32,722 bases of DNA from Ruminococcus sp. (GTDB taxonomy: Bacteria; Bacillota; Clostridia; Oscillospirales; Ruminococcaceae): the NCBI GenBank assembly GCA_017437285.1, contig JAFSBM010000024.1, positions 1-32,722 on the forward strand, given 5' to 3'. Positions 25,701 through 32,448 of the stretch are shown here, piece after piece. Every line of letters begins with the position of its first letter. The first letter of the stretch is position 1. Below the pieces are notes generated by a model that was not told the DNA's origin, searched no databases, and saw nothing but the letters and a program-made list of their open reading frames with translations. The position numbers and the translations under genes were made by a program.

Positions 25701-28700
25701 TAACGTCACCGCCAGCCGCATTGTTACCGCCACCGATTCCTGCACCGCCTTGACCGCCAGTAGCCGAAACTGTACCACCATCAATATTTATCGTACCGCC
25801 AGTGTTTCCACCAGCGCCGCCACCGCCGCCGATACCTGCCGCCCATTCGCCGCCTGTTGCAGTTACTGTACCGCCATTAATGTCAACAGTTCCGCCGCCA
25901 CCGTCGTTACCACCGCCGATACCCGCACCGTCAGTTCCACCTGTTGCAGTTACTGTACCGCCGTTAATTTCAATAGTTCCGCCTGACCCATTAGGACCAC
26001 CGCCGATACCTGCACCACTGCTGCCGCCTGTTGCTGTTACTTCACCGCCATTAATTTCAATAGTTCCGCCTGAATCGTATATACTGCCGCCGATACCTGC
26101 ACCTGCTTCACCGCCTGTTGCATCAAGTGAACCATTTCCGTCTATAACAAGAGTTTCGCCCTCGCCGACCTGCAAGCCTGCACGGTGGGCACCACTCTTT
26201 AAAATATTTGTACCTTCAAGTGTGAGATTTACGGTTGAACCTTCACCTACTTCAAATGCGGCCGTACCGCCTGCACTGCTCACATCAATATTAACATTCT
26301 TAATAGTAACGTTAGCATTAGTTCCGTCATTTATTTTGATTTTGTCGGTTGTGGCTGAGCCTGTGCCTTCGATTGTGATTGCTCTGTCTGTGAGAACGGT
26401 TAAAGTGCCTATGTCTGCGTCATAGGTGTAGTCAGTTCCGTATGTGCCGCCTGTTACTGTGAATGAGCCTGTTGAGGGGGCTGGGGCGGCAATCGGATAC
26501 TGAACGCCGTTGATTGTTGCACTCCATACGTCAATACCGCTTGTGTCGGAGATAAGGTCAGCAATTTCGGTGTCATTGTCTGCGTTGCTTACAGTAATTT
26601 CGGCATTTCCGTTTTCGGTAGTGGAGAATGTACTGCCTGAGCCGTTCACACCGTCACCGATAGCTACCGCATTTTCACCGCCTGTTGCGGTTACCTTACC
26701 GCCGCTGATTTCGATATTTCCGCCTGAGCCGCCAGAAGTGCTAGTACCGCAACCGCCACCGATACCTGCACCGCCTCGACTGCCAGTAGCCGAAACTTTA
26801 CCGCCTGTGATTGTAGTATTACCGCCAGAACCGCCATAACCGCCACCGATACCTGCCGCTCTGACACCTGTTGCAGTTATAATACCTCCATCAATAATTA
26901 TAGTACCACTTGTTGCATTGGAACCATAGTCAGCTTCATATAAACGGAAGTTATTTCCGCCGATACCTGCCGCAGCAGTACCACCTGTTACATCAAGTGA
27001 GCCATCTCCGTTAATAATAAGAGTTTCACCCTCGCCGACCTGCAAGCCTGCACGATGGGCACCACTCTTTAAAATATTTGTACCTTCAAGTGTGAGATTT
27101 ACGGTCGAATTCTCGCCTACTTCAAATGCACACACACTACTTGTACCGCTTAAATCAATATTAACATTTTTAATAGTAACGTTCGCAGTTATACCGTCAT
27201 TGATTTTGATTTTGTCGGTTGTGGCATTGCCTGTGCCTTCGATTGTGATTGCTTCGTCTGTGAGAACAGTTAAAGTGCCTGTGTCTTCGTCATAGGTGTA
27301 GTCAGTTCCGTATGTGCCGCCTGTTACTGTGAATGAGCCTGTTGAGGGGGCAGACGGGGTAGGTAAACCATATATGGTTCCGTTGATAGTTGCACTCCAT
27401 ATACCAGCATCTTTTCCGCTTGTATCGGAGATAAGGTCAGCAATTTCGGTGTCACCGTCTGTGTTGCTTACATTAATTACCGCTGTTCCGTTTGTGCCTG
27501 TGGAGAATGTTCCGCCTGAGCCGTTCGCACCGTCACCGATAGCCACCGCATTTGAACCGCCTGTTGCAGTTACTTCACCGCCGCTAATATCAATAATTCC
27601 GCCTGAACCATTATAACCGCCGCCGATACCTGCAGCATAGCTACCGCCTGTTGCCGTTACAATGCCGCCATTGATATAGATGTTTTCACTTGAACCATTT
27701 CTGCCTCCACCGATTCCTGCAGCGGAACTTCCGCCTTTTGCTGTCACTGTACCGCCGTTAATCTCAATAGTTCCGCCTGAATCGTATATACTGCCGCCGA
27801 TTCCTGCTGCACCCCTGCCGCCTGTTGCATCAAGAGAGCCTGTGCTGTTTGCGGTAATAACAAGAGTTTCACCGTCTTGAACCTGCAAGCCTGCATATTC
27901 GCTCTTTAAAGTGTTTTTACCTTCAAGAGTGAGATTAACGGTTGAGTTTTCACCTACCTCAAATGCCACACCGCCTGTACTTCTCACATCAATATTAACA
28001 TTTTTAATAGTAACATTCGCAGTTATATTGTCAGCAATTTTGATTTTGTCGGTTGTGGCTGTGCCTGTGCCCTCGATTGTGATTGCTTTGTCTGTGAGAA
28101 CGGTTAAAGTGCCTGTGCTTTCGTCATAGGTGTAGTCAGTTCCGTATGTGCCGCCTGTTACGGTGAATGAGCCTGTTGAGGGGGCAATCGGATACTGAGT
28201 GCCATTAATTTTTGCACTCCACACGTCAATACCGCTTGTGTCGGAAATAAGGTCGGCAATTTCGGTATCACCGTCTGCGTTGCTTACATTGATTACCGCT
28301 GTTCCGTTTTCACCTGTGGAGAATGTACCGCCTGAACCGTTATAACCGTCACCGATAGCTACTGCATCTTCACCGCCTATCGCCTTTACTGTGCCACCGC
28401 TGATTACGATATTTCCACCTGAACCGCAGTAACCGCCGCCGATACCTGCCGCCATTTCGCCGCCTGTTGCTGTTACTTCACCGCCGTTAATCTCAATAGT
28501 TCCACTTGCCTTGCAGTCAACGCCGCCGATACCTGCCGCTAATCCACCGCCTGTTGCATCAAGAGAGCCGCTTCCGTCAATAACCAGCTTTTCACCCTCG
28601 CCGACCTGCAAGCCTGCACGGTAGGCACCACTCTTTAAGGTATTTTCACCTTCAAGAGTAAGGTTAACAGTTGAGTTTTCACCAACTTCAAATGCACACG

Positions 28701-30600
28701 CATCACTTGTACCGCTCACATCAATATTGACATTCTTGATAGTTACGTTTGCGGTTGTTCCGTCAGCGATTTTGATTTTGTCGGTTGTGGCATTGCCTGT
28801 GCCTTCGATTGTGAGGGCTGTTCCTGTCAATACGGTGAGAGTGCCTGTGTCTTCGTCATAGGTGTAGTCAGTTCCGTATGTGCCGCCTGTTACTGTGAAA
28901 TCGCCTGTTGAGGTGACAGATGGGGTCATATCTTCCGTAGGTGCAACGCCGTCGGCTGAAACTACACCGCCCGAGAGTACCGTTATATCGCTGGGATATT
29001 CGTTTTTAACAGCGGTATTGGTGCTGTCGAGAGCGAACAAATTCAGCGAAAGCGAAGCGTTGGAGTATGGGTCGCCGTTAAGCAGGTCGCCGCTGATAAG
29101 ACCGCCGCTGACAACGTTGGAAGTATATCCGTCATTGGGTGTGCTGTCGGTTGAGAAGTAACCCTGCAGTGCCATTATTTGAATAAAGCTTACAACATCG
29201 CCATCGTTTGCAAAGCCGTTTTCAAAATCGCTTGTGCTTGAATATTTTCCGCCTGAAATTTCGTTGATTACAGAGTCAAGGGAGCTACCGCTGATAATTT
29301 TACTCAACATAGTATTAAGACCGCTTAAAATGTCCGAAGCTGCCGCTGTTGAACTGCTGAGATTTGCGTCTGCTCCCGAGGCAAGGTAGCCCAGATACAT
29401 ACAAGCGAGGTAGCCTGTGCCGTACTGTGCTGTGGTATTGCTTTCCGAAGAAGTAAGCGGGTCGTTTGCCAAAGCGGTGCTTATTTCGGAAGTATCACTG
29501 TCGGGCGTAATACCCATACCGTGATGAACCCAGTTGCCGGGACCCGAAGCTGTCTGAGCCATACCCTCAGCAAACCACGCAGGGAACGAGTCGGTCTGTC
29601 CCGACGAGGAAAGTCCGAACATACCTGCGGTTGTTGCCTCAAACATAAATGCGTGAATCATTTCGTGGGCAATTGTGGATTCAAGGGCACTTCTGCCCTC
29701 CTCGGTTGAAAGGTCAACCGAATTCATATTTACGGAAAGGGTATATGTCATTGCTGTAGCATATACCTCGCCCGTTGTGTTGTTCTGATACGCTGTCGGG
29801 CTTGCACTGACATAGGCAAGGGTTGTGGAGCTGTCCGAATACAGATTAAGACCGATACCAATGCTTGAACCTGTCAGATAGTTGAAGGCTGTGTATTTGC
29901 TCATAATTGCCTGTACAGCCTGAGGAACAATCTGCGTTTCCAGCGTTTCAGCGGCTTCTGCCCAGCCTGTACCGCTTGTACTTGTGGCAGAGCCTGTCTG
30001 CGTCTGTGTTGTTTCAAAATTAAAGGTAGTTTCGGTGTAGATAATATTTTGCAGCTTTTCGGACTTCTGCGAAAGCACACTTTCAAGGGTAACGTTATTC
30101 TGCTGTGCAGAAGCATCAACAGCAGTGTATTTTTGCTGTTTTGTAACAGTGTTTCCGCTTGGAAGCTTGTATGTACCGCCTGTGCCGTCGAAAAGGTTCA
30201 TACCGTTGAAGTCGGTATGTTCGGCAATATGGTCTATTTCGTCCTGTATCTGCGTAAATTCAAGCTGTAAAGAAGCACGGTCAACGCCGTCATCATAGCT
30301 GCCGTTTGCCGCCTGATTAGCAAGCTCGTTCATACGCTGAAGCATAGAGTGTACTTCGTTCAAAGCTCCCTCTGCTGTCTGGACGAGGGACACAGCGTCG
30401 TGGCAGTTCTTCTCCGCCTGTGTAATACCGTTTATCATAGAACGCATTTTTTCGGACACAGCAAGACCTGCAGCATCGTCTGCGGAACGGTTTATGCGAT
30501 AACCCGAAGCCAGCTTTTCAAGGGTTTTCGCCGTCTTGGATTTGTTCACACCGAGTATTCTGTTTGCGTTCATAGCAGTTATGTTGTTCTGAATTTTCAC
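22759..30600 (-). CDS. giant flagellin with flagellinolysin protease and five beta-helix modules
   Basis: This 2613-residue protein starts at GTG 30600, eight bases after GGAGG. Residues 1-138 are a canonical flagellin N-terminal domain (MKIQNNITAMNANR, ADDAAGLAVSEKM, LQRMNELANQAANG). Residues about 140-545 match the flagellinolysin metalloprotease: HEMIH at 312-316 and WFAEGMA with Glu345, the zinc ligands and catalytic Glu of a gluzincin. Five modules follow from about 563, 808, 1085, 1376 and 1724 to 2061, each beginning TGxFTVTGGTYGTDYTYD and holding several GGTIEINGGTVTATGG/GIGGG units, likely right-handed beta-helix. An Asn/Ser/Gly repeat tract (about 2167-2446) and an Asp-rich linker lead to an intact flagellin C-terminal domain (about 2479-2613, ending LPQSVLSLIQ). 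It should be exported and built into filaments, with protease and adhesive modules facing outward. That is inference; no other flagellar gene is near. Confidence 0.95.
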   Translation of the reverse strand: MKIQNNITAMNANRILGVNKSKTAKTLEKLASGYRINRSADDAAGLAVSEKMRSMINGITQAEKNCHDAVSLVQTAEGALNEVHSMLQRMNELANQAANGSYDDGVDRASLQLEFTQIQDEIDHIAEHTDFNGMNLFDGTGGTYKLPSGNTVTKQQKYTAVDASAQQNNVTLESVLSQKSEKLQNIIYTETTFNFETTQTQTGSATSTSGTGWAEAAETLETQIVPQAVQAIMSKYTAFNYLTGSSIGIGLNLYSDSSTTLAYVSASPTAYQNNTTGEVYATAMTYTLSVNMNSVDLSTEEGRSALESTIAHEMIHAFMFEATTAGMFGLSSSGQTDSFPAWFAEGMAQTASGPGNWVHHGMGITPDSDTSEISTALANDPLTSSESNTTAQYGTGYLACMYLGYLASGADANLSSSTAAASDILSGLNTMLSKIISGSSLDSVINEISGGKYSSTSDFENGFANDGDVVSFIQIMALQGYFSTDSTPNDGYTSNVVSGGLISGDLLNGDPYSNASLSLNLFALDSTNTAVKNEYPSDITVLSGGVVSADGVAPTEDMTPSVTSTGDFTVTGGTYGTDYTYDEDTGTLTVLTGTALTIEGTGNATTDKIKIADGTTANVTIKNVNIDVSGTSDACAFEVGENSTVNLTLEGENTLKSGAYRAGLQVGEGEKLVIDGSGSLDATGGGLAAGIGGVDCKASGTIEINGGEVTATGGEMAAGIGGGYCGSGGNIVISGGTVKAIGGEDAVAIGDGYNGSGGTFSTGENGTAVINVSNADGDTEIADLISDTSGIDVWSAKINGTQYPIAPSTGSFTVTGGTYGTDYTYDESTGTLTVLTDKAITIEGTGTATTDKIKIADNITANVTIKNVNIDVRSTGGVAFEVGENSTVNLTLEGKNTLKSEYAGLQVQDGETLVITANSTGSLDATGGRGAAGIGGSIYDSGGTIEINGGTVTAKGGSSAAGIGGGRNGSSENIYINGGIVTATGGSYAAGIGGGYNGSGGIIDISGGEVTATGGSNAVAIGDGANGSGGTFSTGTNGTAVINVSNTDGDTEIADLISDTSGKDAGIWSATINGTIYGLPTPSAPSTGSFTVTGGTYGTDYTYDEDTGTLTVLTDEAITIEGTGNATTDKIKINDGITANVTIKNVNIDLSGTSSVCAFEVGENSTVNLTLEGTNILKSGAHRAGLQVGEGETLIINGDGSLDVTGGTAAAGIGGNNFRLYEADYGSNATSGTIIIDGGIITATGVRAAGIGGGYGGSGGNTTITGGKVSATGSRGGAGIGGGCGTSTSGGSGGNIEISGGKVTATGGENAVAIGDGVNGSGSTFSTTENGNAEITVSNADNDTEIADLISDTSGIDVWSATINGVQYPIAAPAPSTGSFTVTGGTYGTDYTYDADIGTLTVLTDRAITIEGTGSATTDKIKINDGTNANVTIKNVNIDVSSAGGTAAFEVGEGSTVNLTLEGTNILKSGAHRAGLQVGEGETLVIDGNGSLDATGGEAGAGIGGSIYDSGGTIEINGGEVTATGGSSGAGIGGGPNGSGGTIEINGGTVTATGGTDGAGIGGGNDGGGGTVDINGGTVTATGGEWAAGIGGGGGAGGNTGGTINIDGGTVSATGGQGGAGIGGGNNAAGGDVTISGGNVTATGGTATSGNSPEAIGAGGENGSGGTFSTTENGTAVITANVKDADDNIISDPTIEQLISDTSGIDVWSATINGVQYPIAAPAPSTGDFTVTGGTYGTDYTYDEDTGTLTVLTNEAIKIEGTGSATTDKIKIDDGITANVTIKNVNIDVSDTDYACAFEVGENSTVNLTLEGENTLKSGYDCAGLQVGEGEKLVIDGSGSLDATGGEFGAGIGGSDHDSGGTIEIKSGEVTATAGNYAAGIGGGYEGSGGDIDINGGTVTATGGAYAAGIGGGDSGSSGGNIDISGGTVTATGGFEGSGIGGGVGGDGGNIVIGGGNVTATGGDWAAGIGGGNTGDGGKIEISGGTVNATGGEDAVAIGDGKNGSGGTFSTGTNGVAVITANVKDINDDIISDLTIEQLISDTSGIDTWKATINGTQYPIQLQGNGQINLNDVDGPVTITDNGYTIGDKTYVYTGDYTFTGTTDEDITVSSGGTTNITFDGVTGENFTVKGNSTVNLTVTNTSTVDNVTVENGSKLNIVSGTLNVTNKLDNDGTVENSGVLNNSGEIDNDGDITNNSGGKITNANGGTIDNSGDITNNSGGTIVNIIGSDITNNNSGSINNDGLISSSGTISNSGDITNNSGGAIDSAGDINNNSSGAVNNDGEIYNGGTINNSGAVNNDGEIINANGGTIDNSGDITNNNGGTITNNGTGSISNSGDITNNSGGTVENAGNVTNNNGGTVTNSGTLTNTDSGSISNSGDITNKSGGTVENAGSVTNNNGGTIDNSGTITNSGEITNADGGTIDNSGDIDSTGGTLTNNGEIKSRPDSNIDGTVGGANQPVDAPAKADDDDDKDGDFEDGENIWIMQVGGRSKDTFAMDIGRMNTKILGVDKDSVNISTQASANAAIDKIGEAVNKLSRQRADIGAYQNRLEHKIDNLNVTRENLISAESKIRDTDMAVYMMEFTKNQILNNAAQAMLAQANSLPQSVLSLIQ
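23265..24102 (-). repeat. Asn/Ser/Gly repeat tract in the giant flagellin
   Basis: Roughly 280 residues of short irregular units such as NSGDITNNSGGTI and NNGGTVTNSGTL. NSGDITN recurs at least five times, and DNA words such as GGTAATATCACCGC repeat accordingly. Spacing of about 10-14 residues suits coils of a beta-helix stalk. Confidence 0.85.
24420..28914 (-). repeat. five tandem beta-helix modules in the giant flagellin
   Basis: Each module has TGxFTVTGGTYGTDYTYD, then TLTVLT, IEGTG-ATTDKIKI, VTIKNVNIDV, STVNLTLEG-N-LKSG, AGLQVGEGE, then several ATGG...GIGGG units, and closes with AVAIGDG, GTFST, DLISDTSGIDVW and INGTQYPI. Starts are near 28914, 28179, 27346, 26476 and 25430. The inner glycine-rich units number about three, four, four, six and six, so modules grew and shrank by unequal recombination. 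Confidence 0.9.
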
Positions 30601-30615
30601 TTACCGTTCCTCCTT

Positions 30616-30990
30616 TCAATCCCACAGACCGTCCTGCGTGAGAGTAATTTCAGCTTTGCAAATCGGACAGGGCACGTTATTTTCCACAGCCTCGGCATTC
30701 TCCGACGAGCATTTCGGACAATCGCCGATTATTTCGTGCTTTTCACCGTCAAGGGTGTAGCTTACAATCGGCAGGGCATAGATTTCCCCACAGTCCTTGC
30801 AGGCACAGATAATTCGGTTGATTATAACTCGCTTTGCACCGTTGGAAATCATTTCTTTCAGCAAAGCTTGTTTTTCCTCGGAAAGCTCCCTGCCAATTTT
30901 TTGGGGCATACAATCGTTTCGACCGCCGCCTGCAAAAAGTCTTTTACTGTAGCCGCAATTTTTACATTCTGCCCTATATACAACGCCCAT
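30616..30990 (-). CDS. zinc-ribbon protein co-transcribed with the giant flagellin
   Basis: The 124-residue protein starts at ATG 30990 behind AGAGGTG. It has four CxxC pairs: C9-C12, C64-C67, C91-C94 and C108-C111, able to bind two zinc ions as rubredoxin-like ribbons. A basic central helix (ELSEEKQALLKEMISNGAKRVI) separates them. The giant flagellin start codon is 15 bp after its stop, so the two are one operon. It may help the flagellin or its protease fold or stay inactive before export, or it may be regulatory; the sequence does not decide. I know no named family for it. Confidence 0.8.
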   Translation of the reverse strand: MGVVYRAECKNCGYSKRLFAGGGRNDCMPQKIGRELSEEKQALLKEMISNGAKRVIINRIICACKDCGEIYALPIVSYTLDGEKHEIIGDCPKCSSENAEAVENNVPCPICKAEITLTQDGLWD

Positions 30991-31005
30991 TTATTTTCAC
31001 CTCTG

Positions 31006-31095
31006 TCATATCAAAAACGCCTTCAAAGCCTGTTTGGAGTAAACAGACTTTAAAGGCATAAAATATTTATTTACATTCAAGCCGAAAAAGAGCAT
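31006..31095 (-). CDS. putative 29-residue leader peptide
   Basis: An ATG at 31095, five bases after AGGA, opens MLFFGLNVNKYFMPLK and reads SVYSKQALKAFLI to TGA at 31006. The frame runs through the leader terminator and ends right before the ribosome site of the zinc-ribbon gene, 15 nt upstream of its ATG. A translating ribosome would melt the terminator and could couple to the next start. The frame may also be chance, because translation of the repeat-like hairpin can recur in genomes. Confidence 0.4.
   Translation of the reverse strand: MLFFGLNVNKYFMPLKSVYSKQALKAFLI
31012..31057 (-). terminator. leader terminator upstream of the zinc-ribbon/giant flagellin operon
   Basis: On the minus strand GCCTTTAAAGTCTGTTT (31057-31041) pairs along all 17 bases, two as wobbles, with AAACAGGCTTTGAAGGC (31035-31019) around a five-base loop; GTTTTTGA follows. 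It lies between the promoter and the first gene, the position of a transcription attenuator. Confidence 0.8.
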
Positions 31096-31102
31096 AACTA
31101 TC

Positions 31103-31121
31103 CTGTCTGTCTGTCTGTCTG
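31103..31121 (-). repeat. (CAGA)4 CAG tetranucleotide repeat at the transcription start
   Basis: CAGACAGACAGACAGACAG begins one base after the TATAAT box, so the start point near 31116 lies inside it. Short tandem repeats at such places can vary by slippage and switch expression. Confidence 0.8.
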
Positions 31122-31122
31122 A

Positions 31123-31151
31123 ATTATAGGACGGTTTCATCGGCTTGTCAA
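31123..31151 (-). promoter_or_regulatory. consensus sigma-A promoter of the giant flagellin operon
   Basis: TTGACA (31151-31146) and TATAAT (31128-31123), 17 bp apart, a perfect match. GCCGATGA at 31143-31136, inside the spacer, resembles the -10 of flagellar sigma-28 promoters (GCCGATAA), but no matching TAAA box is found 15 bp upstream. Confidence 0.8.
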
Positions 31152-31341
31152 CTCCTTTTTGTGAATTTTTGGATAATACCAGAGTGGCATTACTATACAT
31201 CATATATATCGGCAGTTTTGTTTAAAACTTTAGCTTTTTGAGGGGATTTGTAAATATTTTTTGAATTATTCAGACAGATAACAGCATCATTTATCATATA
31301 TGAAAACAACAGAAACTCATTGTTTTATGATAATTTAAAAG

Positions 31342-31842
31342 TCAGATTAAATAACTATTATCAGAAATTGTGTTATCTTCATAATTTAGATAGTACACTC
31401 TTTTGTTTTGCTTTTTTGCATATTCCACTGTTGAATATGCACCGCCATTTTTATGTCTGATAAAGCACACAACCAAATTAGAACGGTCTACCATTGCTCT
31501 GTTGCGTATCTGAAAAGCAGAACGAAAATGTGCGGCTGCCGATTGCCCGCATATTTCAATTTCAGTGTAGTATTCCTTCAAATTTTCGGCATTGTCACGA
31601 TATTCCGCTGTCTGATACGGCAGAACAAGGATGTGAGATGCATTACCATAATCGTTCTCTTTCATAATCCGACGTATTACCGATGAAACAAGAGTGTCGA
31701 ATTCACCGTTGCATCCGACAAGAAAATCTATATATTCTTTTTTTCTGATAAGCTCCCTAACAAGCTTTTCAAGTTCTTTTTCTATTTCAAAGCCGTCAGA
31801 CAGTTCTCTGTGCCCGAAAAAGCTTACAGTATATATTTCCAT
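31342..31842 (-). CDS. SLOG-like (DUF1273-type) nucleotide-binding protein
   Basis: The 166-residue protein starts MEIYTVSFFGHRELSDG and later has VDRSNLVVCFIRHKNGGAYSTVEYAKKQNKRVYYL. This is the Rossmann-like SLOG pattern with a GHR motif early and a GG-A-x-x-x-x-x-x-A segment late, as in DUF1273/YpsA-type proteins, which may bind nucleotides and are frequent on clostridial conjugative elements. The ATG at 31854 coincides with the expected transcription start, so I prefer ATG 31842 with GGGTGA just upstream. Substrate unknown. Confidence 0.75.
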   Translation of the reverse strand: MEIYTVSFFGHRELSDGFEIEKELEKLVRELIRKKEYIDFLVGCNGEFDTLVSSVIRRIMKENDYGNASHILVLPYQTAEYRDNAENLKEYYTEIEICGQSAAAHFRSAFQIRNRAMVDRSNLVVCFIRHKNGGAYSTVEYAKKQNKRVYYLNYEDNTISDNSYLI

Positions 31843-31858
31843 ATAATCACCCATAATA

Positions 31859-31887
31859 ATTATAACGCTCTATCTTTGTACTGTCAA
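31859..31887 (-). promoter_or_regulatory. consensus promoter of the SLOG-like gene
   Basis: TTGACA (31887-31882) and TATAAT (31864-31859) with 17-bp spacing; start near 31852, giving a leader of only about ten bases. Confidence 0.8.
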
Positions 31888-31960
31888 CGCTTTGTCTATC
31901 TTAATTTTTGCGTTGATTTGTACTATAATAAAATTGTGACAGTGAAGGGAGATGAGCTGT

Positions 31961-32266
31961 GTGGATATTTCAAAACGATTAAAGCAAATACGCAAGGCAA
32001 AGGAAATAAGCGTTTATAAACTTTCGCAGCTTTCGGGAGTATCTGAAACTCATATCCGAGATTTGGAACGTGGGGACAGGAATCCTTCTATTGATACTCT
32101 TGCCAAAATATCAGCTCCGCTTGGTCTGTCACTTTCCGAACTCCTTAATGAAACAGACGGCGTTTCCTATCTTAATGAAAACGAAAAAACGCTTGTTGAG
32201 TGTTTCCGTCACCTGTCCGATGATAAAGCGGATACATTGTTGGCTTTCCTAAAAACGCTTGCGTAA
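31961..32266 (+). CDS. small XRE-family regulator
   Basis: A 101-residue Cro/C1-type repressor starting at GTG 31961 (MDISKRLKQIRKAKEISVYKLSQLSGVSETHIRDLERGDRNPSIDTLAKI), with AGGGAG nine bases upstream. The ATG at 31952 is too close to that site. The C-terminal part ends in an acidic helix (DDKADTLLAFLKTLA). It is divergent from the SLOG-like gene with 118 bp between their starts, so it may control both promoters. Small XRE proteins of this type are common on integrative elements. Confidence 0.88.
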   Translation: MDISKRLKQIRKAKEISVYKLSQLSGVSETHIRDLERGDRNPSIDTLAKISAPLGLSLSELLNETDGVSYLNENEKTLVECFRHLSDDKADTLLAFLKTLA

Positions 32267-32279
32267 AAGGTAAAAAAAG

Positions 32280-32325
32280 GCTGTAACCTCCCTATGTTAA
32301 GGGGTGTTACAGCTTTCTTTATTCT
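32280..32325 (+). terminator. terminator of the XRE gene
   Basis: GCTGTAAC (32280-32287) pairs with GTTACAGC (32306-32313), with a further CCTCC/GGGG pairing inside, followed by TTTCTTTATT. Confidence 0.75.
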
Positions 32326-32394
32326 AACACTGAATATTTTGTTGTCATTAAGAACGCTTATTCGTTTTGCACAATAATTTTGTTTTTTATTACT

Positions 32395-32427
32395 GAAAAA
32401 CCGTCCGTGCCAAATTAGCACGAACGG
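32395..32427 (-). terminator. terminator of the right-edge gene
   Basis: On the minus strand CCGTTCGTGC (32427-32418) pairs with GCACGGACGG (32410-32401) with one mismatch; TTTTTC follows. It lies 22 bp past the stop of the partial gene. Confidence 0.7.
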
Positions 32428-32448
32428 CTTTATCAGTTATATAGGATT

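Noticed and set aside
23265-28914. Regularly repeated short DNA words, CRISPR-like at first sight
   Set aside because: The repeats are degenerate, in frame and explained by protein modules; there are no uniform spacers and no cas genes.
23255-29161. Many plus-strand open frames rich in Pro, Ser and Leu
   Set aside because: They are antisense shadows of the repeat modules of the giant flagellin; their composition mirrors Gly/Thr/Asn codons and none has a convincing start.
30349-31053. 234-codon plus-strand open frame over the flagellin start and zinc-ribbon gene
   Set aside because: Antisense of two genes with clear motifs and ribosome sites; it has no family features.
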